From: Rhodococcoides kyotonense
Lineage (GTDB): Bacteria; Actinomycetota; Actinomycetes; Mycobacteriales; Mycobacteriaceae
Assembly (NCBI RefSeq): GCF_001645385.1
Contig: NZ_LVHI01000040.1
Span: 1 to 64,000 of the forward strand
Reading direction: 5' to 3'
Length of the DNA: 64,000 nt
Shown here: in pieces, positions 1-8,797 of the stretch
Position numbering within the stretch: the stretch's first letter is position 1
How the letters are laid out: every line of letters begins with the position of its first letter
The notes under the pieces: generated by a model
Told to the model about the DNA's origin: nothing
What the model saw: only the letters and a program-made list of their open reading frames with translations
Databases searched by the model: none
Program-made: the position numbers and the translations under genes

Positions 1-95
1 CCGATCACCTCGGCGGCCTCTTTCACCGTCGAGCCCCAACCCAACAGAACCCAGAACAGCATCCGCACCTCATGGGTGTACACCGGACGTCCCAT
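1..95 (-). CDS. Transposase N-terminal fragment (IS30-like), runs off the left edge
   Basis: About 31 codons are visible, beginning MGRPVYTHEVR and continuing into a helix-turn-helix-like stretch with KEAAEVIG. This resembles the DNA-binding N-terminus of actinobacterial IS30-like transposases, but too little is present for a firm family call. I chose the ATG at 95 because a GAGGG ribosome-binding site lies 9 bases upstream; an in-frame ATG at 104 is the alternative. The catalytic DDE domain lies outside the window. The 75 bases between this start and the cbs stop hold no gene and may include the element end. Confidence 0.5.
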   Translation of the reverse strand, partial: MGRPVYTHEVRMLFWVLLGWGSTVKEAAEVI

Positions 96-177
96 CGCAA
101 CCATCCCTCAATGATCAGGCACGTTGCGATGACTGCTTGAGACCGCCGTCTAGCGGGCTCTACATTCGCACTCACAT

Positions 178-190
178 GGGGCTATGCCCC
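178..190. terminator. Short GC hairpin at the 3' end of cbs
   Basis: A five-base GGGGC/GCCCC stem with a TAT loop overlaps the cbs stop codon, which lies on the minus strand at 182-184. It could contribute to termination, but it is short and lacks a clear T-run. Confidence 0.25.
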
Positions 191-1567
191 CTTGCTGAGG
201 AACCCGAGGAGATCGTGCCGGGTGATGACGCCTGCCGGCTTACCCTCTTCGACGACCATGAGCGCATCGGTCTCGCCGAGCGCCTTGGTGGCGTCGGAGA
301 CGTTCTCGCCCGCACCGATCAGCGGGAACGGCGGGCTCATGTGCTTCGCGACGGGGTCGGCGAGCGTCGCGCGCCCCTCGAACACTGCGCTCAACAGGTC
401 GCGCTCGGTGACACTGCCCGCAACTTCGCCGGCCATGACGGGCGGCTCGGCACCGACGACCGGCATCTGTGAGACGCCGTACTCACGCAGGATCTCGATT
501 GCGTCGCGCACGGTCTCGGACGGGTGCGTGTGCACGAGGTCGGGCAGTGCGCCGGACTTGCCTCGCAGCACGTCGCCGACCGACGGCTCGTCGGTCTTGC
601 CGTCGAGCCGTGAACGCAGGAAGCCGTACGACGACATCCAGTCGTCGTTGAAGATCTTCGCGAGGTATCCGCGGCCACCGTCGGGCAGCAGCACGACCAC
701 GACGGCGTCGGGGCCTTCACGCTCGGCGACCTTGATCGCGGCGACTGCAGCCATACCGCACGAGCCACCGACGAGGAGACCCTCTTCACGGGCGAGGCGA
801 CGCGTCATGTCGAACGAGTCGGCGTCGGACACGGCGATGATCTCGTCGGGGATCGACGGGTCGTACGCGGTCGGCCAGAAGTCCTCACCGACGCCCTCGA
901 CCAGGTACGGCCGTCCGGTGCCGCCGGAGTACACCGAGCCCTCGGGGTCGACGCCGATGACCTTGACCTTGCCGCCGGAGACCTCCTTCAGGTACTTGCC
1001 GGTGCCGGAGATGGTGCCGCCGGTGCCGACGCCTGCCACGAAGTGCGTGATCTTGCCGTCGGTGTCCGCCCAGATCTCGGGACCGGTGGTTTCGTAGTGG
1101 CTTTGCGGTCCCGCCGGGTTGGCGTACTGGTTGGGCTTCCATGCGCCGTCGATCTCACGAACGAGACGGTCGGAGACGCTGTAGTAACTGTTGGGGTCCT
1201 CGGGCGCGACTGCCGTCGGGCAGACGACGACCTCGGCGCCGTACGCGCGAAGCACGTTGCGCTTGTCCTCACCGACCTTGTCGGGGCACACGAACACGCA
1301 CTTGTATCCACGCTGCTGAGCGACGAGCGCAAGGCCGACGCCGGTGTTGCCGGAGGTCGGCTCGACGATGGTGCCGCCCGGTTTCAGCTCGCCCGACGCC
1401 TCGGCCGCGTCGATCATCTTCACGGCGATGCGGTCCTTGGACGAGCCGCCGGGGTTCAGGTATTCGATCTTGGCAGCAACGATCCCCGCGTTGTCGCCGA
1501 CAACGGAGGAAAGCTTGACCAACGGAGTGTTGCCGATGAGTTCGGTGACGTGCTGTGCGATGCGCAT
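182..1567 (-). CDS. cbs: Cystathionine beta-synthase
   Basis: A PLP enzyme of 461 aa that condenses serine and homocysteine to cystathionine in the cytoplasmic reverse transsulfuration pathway. The N-terminal fold-type II domain carries the PLP lysine in GGSSKDR (Lys44) and the substrate loop TSGNTG (about 71-76), followed by a glycine-rich phosphate cup (GVGTGGT). The last 130 residues form a CBS-domain pair, as in full-length actinobacterial Cbs (about 464 aa in M. tuberculosis). The open frame extends further upstream, but homology begins at MRIAQHVTELIGNTP, so the ATG at 1567 was chosen. It is divergent from the SGNH hydrolase gene, as in the Rv1075c-Rv1077 region. O-acetylserine-dependent activity cannot be excluded from sequence. 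Confidence 0.92.
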   Translation of the reverse strand: MRIAQHVTELIGNTPLVKLSSVVGDNAGIVAAKIEYLNPGGSSKDRIAVKMIDAAEASGELKPGGTIVEPTSGNTGVGLALVAQQRGYKCVFVCPDKVGEDKRNVLRAYGAEVVVCPTAVAPEDPNSYYSVSDRLVREIDGAWKPNQYANPAGPQSHYETTGPEIWADTDGKITHFVAGVGTGGTISGTGKYLKEVSGGKVKVIGVDPEGSVYSGGTGRPYLVEGVGEDFWPTAYDPSIPDEIIAVSDADSFDMTRRLAREEGLLVGGSCGMAAVAAIKVAEREGPDAVVVVLLPDGGRGYLAKIFNDDWMSSYGFLRSRLDGKTDEPSVGDVLRGKSGALPDLVHTHPSETVRDAIEILREYGVSQMPVVGAEPPVMAGEVAGSVTERDLLSAVFEGRATLADPVAKHMSPPFPLIGAGENVSDATKALGETDALMVVEEGKPAGVITRHDLLGFLSKGA

Positions 1568-1674
1568 GGTGCCATCTTCCCAGACGCGCCGCAGCGCGCT
1601 CTTCGGTACCGCCGTGACGACGCGCCGGAAATGCATACGATGGAAATCGTGGCGCTCAGCGAAGGAGATCAACA

Positions 1675-2637
1675 GTGCCCATGAGTCGATGGCGCATTGC
1701 GGCGAGAGCCGGTGCGGCAACAGTCCTCGCAGGCTCGTCAGCTGGGACGGCGTCGTGGGCGATGTACCGACATCTGATGTCCCAAGCCACGTCCGCAAGA
1801 GGCGTGATCGGCCGGTCGACGGCCAAACCGCCCGAGGCCGACGGCATCTACGGACCCGGTGATCGGACGCCGCGGCCCTGGCGAATGGGAAGTTCAGCAG
1901 ATATTCATCTGATGATTTTCGGCGACTCGACCGCGGCCGGTGTCGGCTGCGTGATCGCCGACGAGGTTCCGGGCGTTCTCGTCGCACGTGGCCTTGCCGA
2001 CGAAACGGGAAAACAGATCCGCCTCAGCACCAAGGCGATCGGCGGTGCGACGTCCAAGGGCCTCGAGGGCCAAGTCGACGCCATGTTCGTCGCCGGTCCC
2101 GCACCCGACGCCGCAGTCATCCTCGTCGGCGCCAACGACGTCACCAAGAAGTTCTCGATCGCCGCGTCGGCTGCGAGGCTCGGAGCCGCCGTCGAGCGCT
2201 TGACCGCGAAGGGCACGGTCGTCGTCGTGGGGACGTGCCCCGATCTGGGCGTCGTCACCGCCATTCCGCAGCCACTGCGCACCGTCGTCCGCAATTGGGG
2301 CCTTCGCCTTGCGCGCGCTCAGACCGCTGCGACGCTCGCCGCAGGCGGCCACCCGGTCGCGCTGGCCGATCTCCTCGCGCCCGAATTTCTGGCCGCCCCC
2401 GACACGATGTTCTCACCGGACCGCTTTCATCCGTCCGCGGCGGGTTACGAACTCGCTGCGCAGCAACTGCTGCCCGTCCTCGCCGCCGCGCTCGGCGAGT
2501 GGAACGGCGGTCCGCTGCCCGAGCTCCCCCAGGTGTCCGAGGCCGTGGAATCACGCAGATTGGCGCCACGCGCCGCGGCGTCGCTCGATCGTTTCCTGCG
2601 TAGACGTGGTGCCGAAATCCAGGGAGCGGGCGGCTGA
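1675..2637 (+). CDS. Exported or membrane-anchored SGNH/GDSL hydrolase
   Basis: Predicted esterase or lipase of 320 aa. The N-terminus has arginines followed by a hydrophobic stretch (about 8-32), consistent with a signal peptide or membrane anchor. The SGNH blocks are visible: GDSTAAG with nucleophile Ser85, GAND around 152-155, and D249/H252 in DRFHPSAAGY. The GTG at 1675 sits 7 bases after an AAGGAG ribosome-binding site; the ATG at 1681 is the alternative. The gene lies between cbs and a thiolase gene, the same order as the Rv1075c neighbourhood in mycobacteria. The substrate is unknown. Confidence 0.85.
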   Translation: MPMSRWRIAARAGAATVLAGSSAGTASWAMYRHLMSQATSARGVIGRSTAKPPEADGIYGPGDRTPRPWRMGSSADIHLMIFGDSTAAGVGCVIADEVPGVLVARGLADETGKQIRLSTKAIGGATSKGLEGQVDAMFVAGPAPDAAVILVGANDVTKKFSIAASAARLGAAVERLTAKGTVVVVGTCPDLGVVTAIPQPLRTVVRNWGLRLARAQTAATLAAGGHPVALADLLAPEFLAAPDTMFSPDRFHPSAAGYELAAQQLLPVLAAALGEWNGGPLPELPQVSEAVESRRLAPRAAASLDRFLRRRGAEIQGAGG

Positions 2638-2698
2638 CGCTAGATTTCTTGCTACTCGCCGGTAACCAGAAGCTGTATCACCCAACGAAGGAGAGTTC

Positions 2699-3919
2699 AT
2701 GCCAGAAGCAGTGATCGTCAGTACCGCTCGTTCCCCGATCGGCCGCGCGATGAAAGGCTCGCTGAAGGACATCCGTCCCGACGACCTGACCGTGCAGATG
2801 GTGTCGGCGGCGCTCGCGAAGGTTCCCGAGCTCGACCCAACCGACATCGACGACCTCCTGCTCGGATGCGGCCTGCCCGGCGGCATGCAGGGCAACAACC
2901 TCGCTCGGATCGTCGCGGTACTCCTCGGCTACGACTCGCTGCCTGGAACCACCGTCACCCGCTACTGTTCGTCGTCGCTGCAGACCACCCGCATGGCGCT
3001 GCACGCGATCAAGGCAGGCGAAGGCGACGTCTTCATCTCCGCCGGCGTGGAAAGCGTCTCCAGTTTCGTCCACGGCAGCTCCGATTCGCTTCCGCAGAGC
3101 CACAACCCACTGTTCGAGAGCGCCGAAGCGCGCACCAAGAAAGTCGCCGAGGAAGGCGCCGACAGCTGGACCGACCCGCGTGAGAGCGGACAGCTGCCCG
3201 ACGCCTACATCGCCATGGGCCAGACCGCGGAGAACGTCGCCCTGCTGACCGGCATCTCCCGTGAGGAGCAGGACCACTGGGGCGTTCGAAGCCAGAACCG
3301 CGCCGAGGACGCAATCAAGTCCGGTTTCTTCGAACGCGAGATCACCCCGGTCACGCTGCCCGACGGCACCGTCGTCAGCACCGACGACGGCCCGCGCGCC
3401 GGCACGACGTACGAGAAGATCAGCGAACTCAAGCCGGTCTTCCGTCCGAACGGAACCGTGACCGCCGGCAACGCGTGCCCGCTCAACGACGGCGCCGCCG
3501 CACTGGTGATCATGAGTGACACCAAAGCCAAGGCTCTCGGCCTGACCCCGCTCGCCCGGATTGTCTCGACCGGCGTGACCGGCACGTCCCCCGAGATCAT
3601 GGGCCTCGGACCGATCGAGGCGACGCGCAAGGCACTGTCGATCGCGGGCATGTCGATCTCCGACATCGACCTGTTCGAGATCAACGAAGCGTTCGCGGTG
3701 CAGGTCCTCGGGTCCGCTCGTGACCTCGGCATCGACCACGACAAGCTGAATGTCTCCGGTGGCGCTATCGCCGTCGGACACCCGTTCGGCATGACCGGCG
3801 CCCGCATCACCACGACACTGCTGAACAACCTGACCACGCACGACAAGACGTTCGGCGTCGAGACCATGTGCGTCGGCGGCGGCATGGGCATGGCAATGGT
3901 GCTCGAGCGCCTCAGCTGA
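2699..3919 (+). CDS. Thiolase, acetyl-CoA C-acyltransferase (FadA3-like)
   Basis: A 406-aa thiolase that cleaves 3-ketoacyl-CoA or, in reverse, condenses acyl-CoAs. The nucleophilic Cys90 lies in TRYCSSSLQ, His361 in GHPFGMTGAR, and the second catalytic Cys391 in ETMCVGGG, so the full catalytic triad is present. A good AAGGAG ribosome-binding site precedes the ATG. Its position next to the SGNH hydrolase and cbs matches mycobacterial fadA3. It ends just before a strong bidirectional terminator shared with the convergent Bax-inhibitor gene. A role in fatty-acid beta-oxidation is inferred from family and context. Confidence 0.9.
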   Translation: MPEAVIVSTARSPIGRAMKGSLKDIRPDDLTVQMVSAALAKVPELDPTDIDDLLLGCGLPGGMQGNNLARIVAVLLGYDSLPGTTVTRYCSSSLQTTRMALHAIKAGEGDVFISAGVESVSSFVHGSSDSLPQSHNPLFESAEARTKKVAEEGADSWTDPRESGQLPDAYIAMGQTAENVALLTGISREEQDHWGVRSQNRAEDAIKSGFFEREITPVTLPDGTVVSTDDGPRAGTTYEKISELKPVFRPNGTVTAGNACPLNDGAAALVIMSDTKAKALGLTPLARIVSTGVTGTSPEIMGLGPIEATRKALSIAGMSISDIDLFEINEAFAVQVLGSARDLGIDHDKLNVSGGAIAVGHPFGMTGARITTTLLNNLTTHDKTFGVETMCVGGGMGMAMVLERLS

Positions 3920-3933
3920 CACCCGGATACGAC

Positions 3934-3961
3934 AAAGGCCCCCGCATCAGCGGGGGCCTTT
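3934..3961. terminator. Bidirectional rho-independent terminator
   Basis: A perfect 12-bp stem (AAAGGCCCCCGC / GCGGGGGCCTTT) with loop ATCA lies between the convergent thiolase and Bax-inhibitor-like genes. A/T runs at both ends fit use on both strands. Confidence 0.9.
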
Positions 3962-3973
3962 CTCGTGCAGGTG

Positions 3974-4822
3974 CTAGTCGTTCTGGAAGTAGCTGAGCAG
4001 ACGCAGGATCTCGACGTACAGCCAGACGAGCGTGATGGTCAGTCCGAGCGCAACGCCCCAGGCTGCCTTCTCCGGAGCCTGTGCGCGGATGAGCTGGTCG
4101 GCCTGGTCGAAGTCCAGCAGGAAGCTGAATGCCGCGATGCCGATGCAGACGAGGCTGAAGATGATCGCGATCGGACCACCGTCGCGAAGGCCGAAGCCGC
4201 CGTCGACGAAGAAGCTGGCGATCAGGTTACCGAGCGCGAGAACCACGACGCCGATGAGCGCGCCGATGATCATGCGGGTGAACCGAGGCGTGACGCGGAT
4301 GGCGCCGGTCTTGTAGACGACGAGCATTCCGAAGAACACGCCGAACGTACCGAGAACGGCCTGGCCGATGAGAGCAGCGCCGCCCACGCCGCCGAACATG
4401 ACGTCCGTGAACATCAGAGACAGAGCACCGAGGAACAGACCCTCGGCGACGGCGTACGCCAGGACGATGGCCGGGTTGTCCATCTTGCGACCGAAGGTCG
4501 CGACGAGCACCAGCACGAGGCCGACGATGGCGCCGCCGATGACGAACATCGGGGCGAGCGACGGGTTACCGCTGGAGAGGACATAGGAGATGATCGCCGA
4601 GACGGTCAGCACACCGAGCGTGATTCCGGTCTTGGTGACGACGTCGTCGATGGTCATGGCCCGCGACGTCGGCCCGGCCTGGTAGGGCTCGCCGTACGTC
4701 TGCGGCTGTCCGAACTGCTGAGTGGCCTGCGACGCACCAGCCGTCGCAGTGCCGAAAGTGGCGTATCCGCCGCCCTCCTGCTTGGGCAGGTTGCGGAACA
4801 CCGGGTTGCTGGAGGTGCGCAC
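3974..4822 (-). CDS. Bax inhibitor-1/YccA family membrane protein
   Basis: An integral membrane protein of 282 aa with about seven hydrophobic segments after a polar, Gln/Gly-rich N-terminus. The family (BI-1/TMBIM, YccA) includes calcium-leak channels and FtsH modulators; the bacterial role here is not established. The open frame extends to 4912, but the GTG at 4822 follows a purine-rich AGAAGGGAAG ribosome-binding site and gives a length close to Rv1072 (about 278 aa). Gene order with thiolase, SGNH hydrolase and cbs also matches the Rv1072-Rv1077 block. Confidence 0.85.
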   Translation of the reverse strand: MRTSSNPVFRNLPKQEGGGYATFGTATAGASQATQQFGQPQTYGEPYQAGPTSRAMTIDDVVTKTGITLGVLTVSAIISYVLSSGNPSLAPMFVIGGAIVGLVLVLVATFGRKMDNPAIVLAYAVAEGLFLGALSLMFTDVMFGGVGGAALIGQAVLGTFGVFFGMLVVYKTGAIRVTPRFTRMIIGALIGVVVLALGNLIASFFVDGGFGLRDGGPIAIIFSLVCIGIAAFSFLLDFDQADQLIRAQAPEKAAWGVALGLTITLVWLYVEILRLLSYFQND

Positions 4823-5000
4823 CGTGTTTCTTCCCTTCTGAGGTTGCAAGCCCTTCGTGGCTGGAGGACCTTGCGTCGACTCGTCGCCGACAGCTGTATG
4901 TAAAACTCCCACATACGGACAAAAGTTCCCAGTCGGACCCGAGAACTTCCGACAAATCGGACTCTACCGTCTGGAGCGACTCGTCGGACAGCGACGTCCG

Positions 5001-5026
5001 GTTTCCCGTCCGACATCAGTGGGCAT
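5001..5026 (+). promoter_or_regulatory. SigF/SigB-type promoter candidate, one mismatch (DUF5709 gene)
   Basis: GTTT (5001-5004), 16 bases, then GGGCAT (5021-5026), ending about 10 bases before the possible GTG start at 5037. The -10 differs from the GGGTAT seen at other sites in the window by one base. It is weaker than the others but has the same geometry. Confidence 0.45.
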
Positions 5027-5039
5027 TGTCGATAGCGTG

Positions 5040-5462
5040 ATGATGAACGATGACGGAACGGATCAGACCCTCGACCAGAGTGAAAGCCTGGATTCAGACG
5101 AACTGCGCAACGACGACGGCGACTCGACGGTCGAACCGCCGGATCACTGGAGCGAAGCCGACAAGTTCGGCACGACGCCCGAGGAAGCTCTCCAGGGCGA
5201 GAGCCTCGACGAGAAGCTCAGCGAAGAAGAACCGGATGTTCCGCTCGAGAACGACGAGCGCGCGGTGTCCGAGACACCCGACGCGGAACTGACCGAAGAT
5301 CTCGTCGACAAGGAGATTCTCGAGTCCGACGAGGATCCCGACATCGATTACGCCGACGGTCAGCGTCAGGCCGAGATCATCGAGGGCACGCTGGTGGAGG
5401 ATCGTGGCCGCGACCGCGGGCAGATCGACGGCACCCCGGAGGACGGCGGACCCGTCGAATAG
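5040..5462 (+). CDS. DUF5709 family acidic protein
   Basis: A highly acidic, soluble 140-aa protein with no membrane segment. The central WSEADKFGTTPEEALQGESL and the following EEEPDV run match the actinobacterial DUF5709 pattern as I recall it; function is unknown. Candidate starts cluster at GTG 5037, ATG 5040 and ATG 5043, with no convincing ribosome-binding site. That fits a near-leaderless message from the stress-type promoter just upstream. It is convergent with the methyltransferase gene, with 9 bases between them. Confidence 0.75.
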   Translation: MMNDDGTDQTLDQSESLDSDELRNDDGDSTVEPPDHWSEADKFGTTPEEALQGESLDEKLSEEEPDVPLENDERAVSETPDAELTEDLVDKEILESDEDPDIDYADGQRQAEIIEGTLVEDRGRDRGQIDGTPEDGGPVE

Positions 5463-5471
5463 GACGTCGGC

Positions 5472-6596
5472 TCAGCCGATGGTCGATCGAGTCACGGTGA
5501 ATTTGGCGTTCTTGCCCACCGTCTCGGTCGGCCCGACGGCCGCGCGGAGCTCGCCTCGATAGTTCAAGTGCGAGTTGTACACGGTCCACAGCTCGCCGCC
5601 CGGTCGCAGCACGCGGCCCGACGCGGCGAACAGTTTTTCCGCACTTCCGGTGTGAAGCGACGCGCCCTCGTGAAACGGCGGGTTGCACACGATCAGATCG
5701 ACGGAGGCGGAATCGAACGTGGACATGGCGTCGTCGCGAATCACCGACAGGTCCAGTCCGTTGGCCGCAGCGGTGGCCGCAGCGGACGCCGTCGCGGCAG
5801 CGGACCGGTCGGTCGCCACCACTCGTGCGGCCATCCTGTCCCGAGCGAGCAGGCACGCGAGAATGCCCGTCCCGCAACCCAAGTCGACGATGTCACGCGC
5901 ATCGGGGTTCATCTCCGGCAGGAACGACGCGAGGAATCTCGTGCCGATGTCCAGTTTCGCTCCCGCGAACACAGCACCGTGCGCGACGACGGTCAGCCCC
6001 ACGTCGTCGAGTCGCTCGCTGACCGGGTAACTCTCGGGCGCCCGACGGATCGGGGTCGACGCCGTGATCACCCGAGACTTCTGACGCCCGCGGCCCGCGA
6101 TCACGGAGTCGAAACTCGCGCCCAGCACGCCGTTCATCGCAGGAGTCATGTGCTTGTCTCGACCACCGGCGAACACCCGCACGTCGGGAGCCGCGAATGC
6201 GGCGATGTTCTCGGCGATTTCGGTCAATTCGGCCAAACTTCGAGGCAACTGCATCACGACCAGCCGTGCGCCGTTCAGAAGATCGCTCCCGAGTGGGAGG
6301 TTCCGGTAGGTGTCGGCCATCCCCAGCGCCGACGCGTTACGCCCGAGTGCGATCTCCCCCGTGATCGGATCCTGGTGTACTCGAATGTCGTTCGTCTTCA
6401 CGATCGCCGCTGCACCCAATGTCAGCGCCCCGTAGCGATCGCCGATCACGACCGCGTCGCGTCCACCGACCTCGGCCAGTGCGTCGGCTGCGGTGTCGAG
6501 AATCAGCCGATCGGCAGCATCCGACGCGAACAGATTGGGCGCCTCCGCATCGGGATAGCGGCGCAGGCCGTTCAGGACGGATTCGACGTCGTGCAT
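5472..6596 (-). CDS. Class I SAM-dependent methyltransferase, RsmC/RlmG type
   Basis: Predicted rRNA guanine-N2 methyltransferase of 374 aa. The C-terminal half has the SAM-binding motif DLGCGTG and the catalytic NPPFHEG motif typical of RsmC/RlmG enzymes. The N-terminal half looks like the degenerate methyltransferase domain these two-domain enzymes carry. I chose the ATG at 6596 because sequence upstream lacks family similarity; an AAGGA lies very close to it, so the start is not secure. Whether the target is 16S or 23S rRNA cannot be told from sequence. Confidence 0.8.
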   Translation of the reverse strand: MHDVESVLNGLRRYPDAEAPNLFASDAADRLILDTAADALAEVGGRDAVVIGDRYGALTLGAAAIVKTNDIRVHQDPITGEIALGRNASALGMADTYRNLPLGSDLLNGARLVVMQLPRSLAELTEIAENIAAFAAPDVRVFAGGRDKHMTPAMNGVLGASFDSVIAGRGRQKSRVITASTPIRRAPESYPVSERLDDVGLTVVAHGAVFAGAKLDIGTRFLASFLPEMNPDARDIVDLGCGTGILACLLARDRMAARVVATDRSAAATASAAATAAANGLDLSVIRDDAMSTFDSASVDLIVCNPPFHEGASLHTGSAEKLFAASGRVLRPGGELWTVYNSHLNYRGELRAAVGPTETVGKNAKFTVTRSTIG

Positions 6597-6714
6597 GTCC
6601 TTCAGTGTTTCATCCCCGCATCGGAGGTGCCAAACACGTTGCACGCGGCACAATTTCGGTCGCGTTCGGCGCGTCTCGATGGCATTTTCACCGAATCGGG
6701 AGCATGCTCGGTCG

Positions 6715-6852
6715 ATGGAATCACCGAAGAAGATCGAGACGCTGTTCAGCCACAAGGATTCCGTGCAGGACGACGCGCTTACGCAGAACACCGAACCCGT
6801 CGTCTACACGTCGTTGTTCAGCGGAGACGGAACATCAGGACAGATACCGTAG
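6715..6852 (+). CDS. Possible small protein, 45 aa
   Basis: A short open frame starting MESPKKIETLF and ending TSGQIP fills most of the gap between the methyltransferase start and the convergent peroxiredoxin gene, overlapping the latter's 3' end by 18 bases. I recognise no family. A GGGAG lies about 13 bases upstream, too far to be convincing. It is listed because the gap otherwise holds nothing; it may not be translated. Confidence 0.3.
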   Translation: MESPKKIETLFSHKDSVQDDALTQNTEPVVYTSLFSGDGTSGQIP

Positions 6853-7359
6853 ATAGTCCAGCGACTTGTCCGCGTGCACGTTCGCACGTTCGCTCGTGAC
6901 CACCAGCCGTACGACGCGATTCGTGTCGATGACGAACGTCGTCCGTTTCACCGACAGCAGCCGGCGCAGCAGCCCGCGTTCGACGGTGTGGGTTCGTCGC
7001 CGTTCGATGTCCTTCATCCGACGTCGCCGCATCAGCCAGCCGCCGCGTCGCACACCGAACTGCTCGGCCACCGAACCGTCGGAATCGGCAAGCAACGGAT
7101 AGTCGAACGACCTCTGCAAAGCGAAATGCGACTGTTGATCGGTGGTGTCCGTACTGATACCGACTCGCTGAGCGCCGAGCGATTCGAACGCGCGGCCCAG
7201 ATCGCGAAAATGGCAGGCCTCCGCCGTGCAGATCGGACTCGACGCCGCCGGGTAGAAGAACAGGACCACGGGGCCTCTGTCCACCATGTCACTCAGACTT
7301 CGAACGTTCCCCGTATGGTCGGGAAGCCGAAAGTCCGGCGCGGTTTCGCCAGTACGCAT
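6835..7359 (-). CDS. Peroxiredoxin, BCP/AhpC-TSA type
   Basis: A thiol peroxidase of 174 aa reducing hydroperoxides. The active-site segment SSPICTAEAC gives peroxidatic Cys44 and a probable resolving Cys49, the spacing of BCP-type peroxiredoxins. The usual TPGC is SPIC here. Between about residues 105 and 140 there is a strongly basic insert (RRRRMKDIERRR), which is longer than in a standard BCP and could bind nucleic acid or a partner. The gene lies between the methyltransferase and the phosphatase gene and is on its own promoter or read with the phosphatase. Confidence 0.85.
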   Translation of the reverse strand: MRTGETAPDFRLPDHTGNVRSLSDMVDRGPVVLFFYPAASSPICTAEACHFRDLGRAFESLGAQRVGISTDTTDQQSHFALQRSFDYPLLADSDGSVAEQFGVRRGGWLMRRRRMKDIERRRTHTVERGLLRRLLSVKRTTFVIDTNRVVRLVVTSERANVHADKSLDYLRYLS

Positions 7360-7383
7360 GCACGACAGGGTACGTGCCGACGT

Positions 7384-8166
7384 TCAGTTCTCGTCAACGA
7401 GCAGTGTTCGCTTCAACTTCTCCAGGTCGTCTGCGGTCACACCGATCGCCCGAAGATAACCGTCGAACGAGCCGTGCTCTTCGGTCGCGACCTCGATTCC
7501 GTGACGGTAATAGGCCTCGGTGACGCCCAGGACCGCGTCGGTCAACTCGACGGGCGTTCCACCTTCACGCGGAGCCCACACCTGTTCGAGGTGGGCTCGC
7601 AGCGGCTCGATGGCGGTGTTGCTGGTCAGAAAGTCGGCGAGGACGTCGGACTCGGCGACCCCGACTGCGCGCAGGACGGTCGCGACGGTCCAGCCGGCAC
7701 GATCCTTTCCCGCCGCGCAGTGCACCAGGACCGGGCCTTCGTCGTTGCTCAGCGAGGTGACCACCGAACGAATCGCCGCGTGCGCGCCCTCGAGCGTCGG
7801 AAACGACGTGTACGCACGCATCATGTAGCGCAGCTGGGCCTCGGGGTCGACGCTGGCTCCGGCCTCGTGCGGAGCCCGCTCACCCCGGTGGTTGTGGTAC
7901 GGCAGGTTGTGCACGACGACCCCCTCGGGTACGAGGTCGCGTCCGCTGCGCTCGATTTCCGAGTCACCACGCAGATCGAACACGTGGCGCACTCCGAGTC
8001 GGCTCATCTCGGCGCGTCCGTCGTCGTCGAGACGCGTCAGCTCGGACGACCGCAGCAGCACACCCGATCGAACCCGACGCCCGTCGGCTGTACGCGCACC
8101 TCCGACGTCGCGGAAATTCCACGCACCGGACAACCGAAATTGATCGCGCACGCTCGTATCTGCCAT
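7384..8166 (-). CDS. Tyrosine-protein phosphatase, PtpB-like
   Basis: A dual-specificity or tyrosine phosphatase of 260 aa. The P-loop HCAAGKDRAG (Cys150, Arg156) has the HCxxGKDR form of the PtpB / lipid-phosphatase-like group (compare M. tuberculosis Rv0153c). The N-terminal NFRDVGG motif is also typical of that group. I chose the ATG at 8166; an in-frame upstream start at 8190 would overlap the divergent Lrp promoter. No signal peptide is visible. Substrates may be phosphoproteins or phosphoinositides. Confidence 0.85.
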   Translation of the reverse strand: MADTSVRDQFRLSGAWNFRDVGGARTADGRRVRSGVLLRSSELTRLDDDGRAEMSRLGVRHVFDLRGDSEIERSGRDLVPEGVVVHNLPYHNHRGERAPHEAGASVDPEAQLRYMMRAYTSFPTLEGAHAAIRSVVTSLSNDEGPVLVHCAAGKDRAGWTVATVLRAVGVAESDVLADFLTSNTAIEPLRAHLEQVWAPREGGTPVELTDAVLGVTEAYYRHGIEVATEEHGSFDGYLRAIGVTADDLEKLKRTLLVDEN

Positions 8167-8201
8167 GGATGCACAGTAACCAAGACGCATATCGTGGACC
8201 C

Positions 8202-8684
8202 ATGACGGACCTCGACCGCACCGACGCTCGACTCCTCCTCGCGCTGTGCGACAAGCCGCGCGCGACCGGGGTAGAACTGGCGACGACGCTAGGGCTCTCT
8301 CGAAATACCGTGCAGGCCCGCCTGACTCGATGGGAGGAGAAGGACGCTCTCACTCCGATCGATCATCGGGTGCGGCCCGGGAGTCTCGGCTACGCATTGC
8401 AGGCATTCGTGACCACCCGCGTCGACCAGCACAAGCTCGCCGAGGTCACCGATCACCTCCGCACGATTCCTGAAGTGCTCGAGGTGTTCGGTCTGTCGGG
8501 TGCGTCCGACATGCACATCCGAATCGCCGCGGTGGACGCCGACGATCTGTATCGCGTCGCCGGCCTGATACTGAAGATTCCCGGCGTCGAACGCACGAAC
8601 ATGTCGATCGCGATGAGGGAATTGATCCCGTACCGTACGACGCCCATCCTCGAACGCGCCGCAAGTTCGCCGACCAACAGGTAG
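8202..8684 (+). CDS. Lrp/AsnC family transcriptional regulator
   Basis: A 160-aa regulator: N-terminal winged helix-turn-helix (DRTDARLLLALCDKPRATG, then TLGLSRNTVQARL) followed by a RAM/AsnC ligand-binding domain (about 75-150), including the GASDMHIRIA core. Such proteins bind amino acids and act as octamers. It is divergent from the phosphatase gene with a 35-bp gap, so it may control that gene or itself. The start at 8202 fits the family; the frame is open to 8169. Confidence 0.9.
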   Translation: MTDLDRTDARLLLALCDKPRATGVELATTLGLSRNTVQARLTRWEEKDALTPIDHRVRPGSLGYALQAFVTTRVDQHKLAEVTDHLRTIPEVLEVFGLSGASDMHIRIAAVDADDLYRVAGLILKIPGVERTNMSIAMRELIPYRTTPILERAASSPTNR

Positions 8685-8797
8685 TCGGGTTCGGCGCCGC
8701 CCCCGACGCAGCGCCGACCCTGCTCGACCGTAACCTATCGGCGCTCGCCCACGTTGCCGTATACATAGCTGCTCGGCGGCCGCATACGATCGACCGG

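Noticed and set aside
1568-1987. Upstream extension of the cbs frame
   Set aside because: Cbs homology begins at 1567 and the extension overlaps the divergent SGNH gene.
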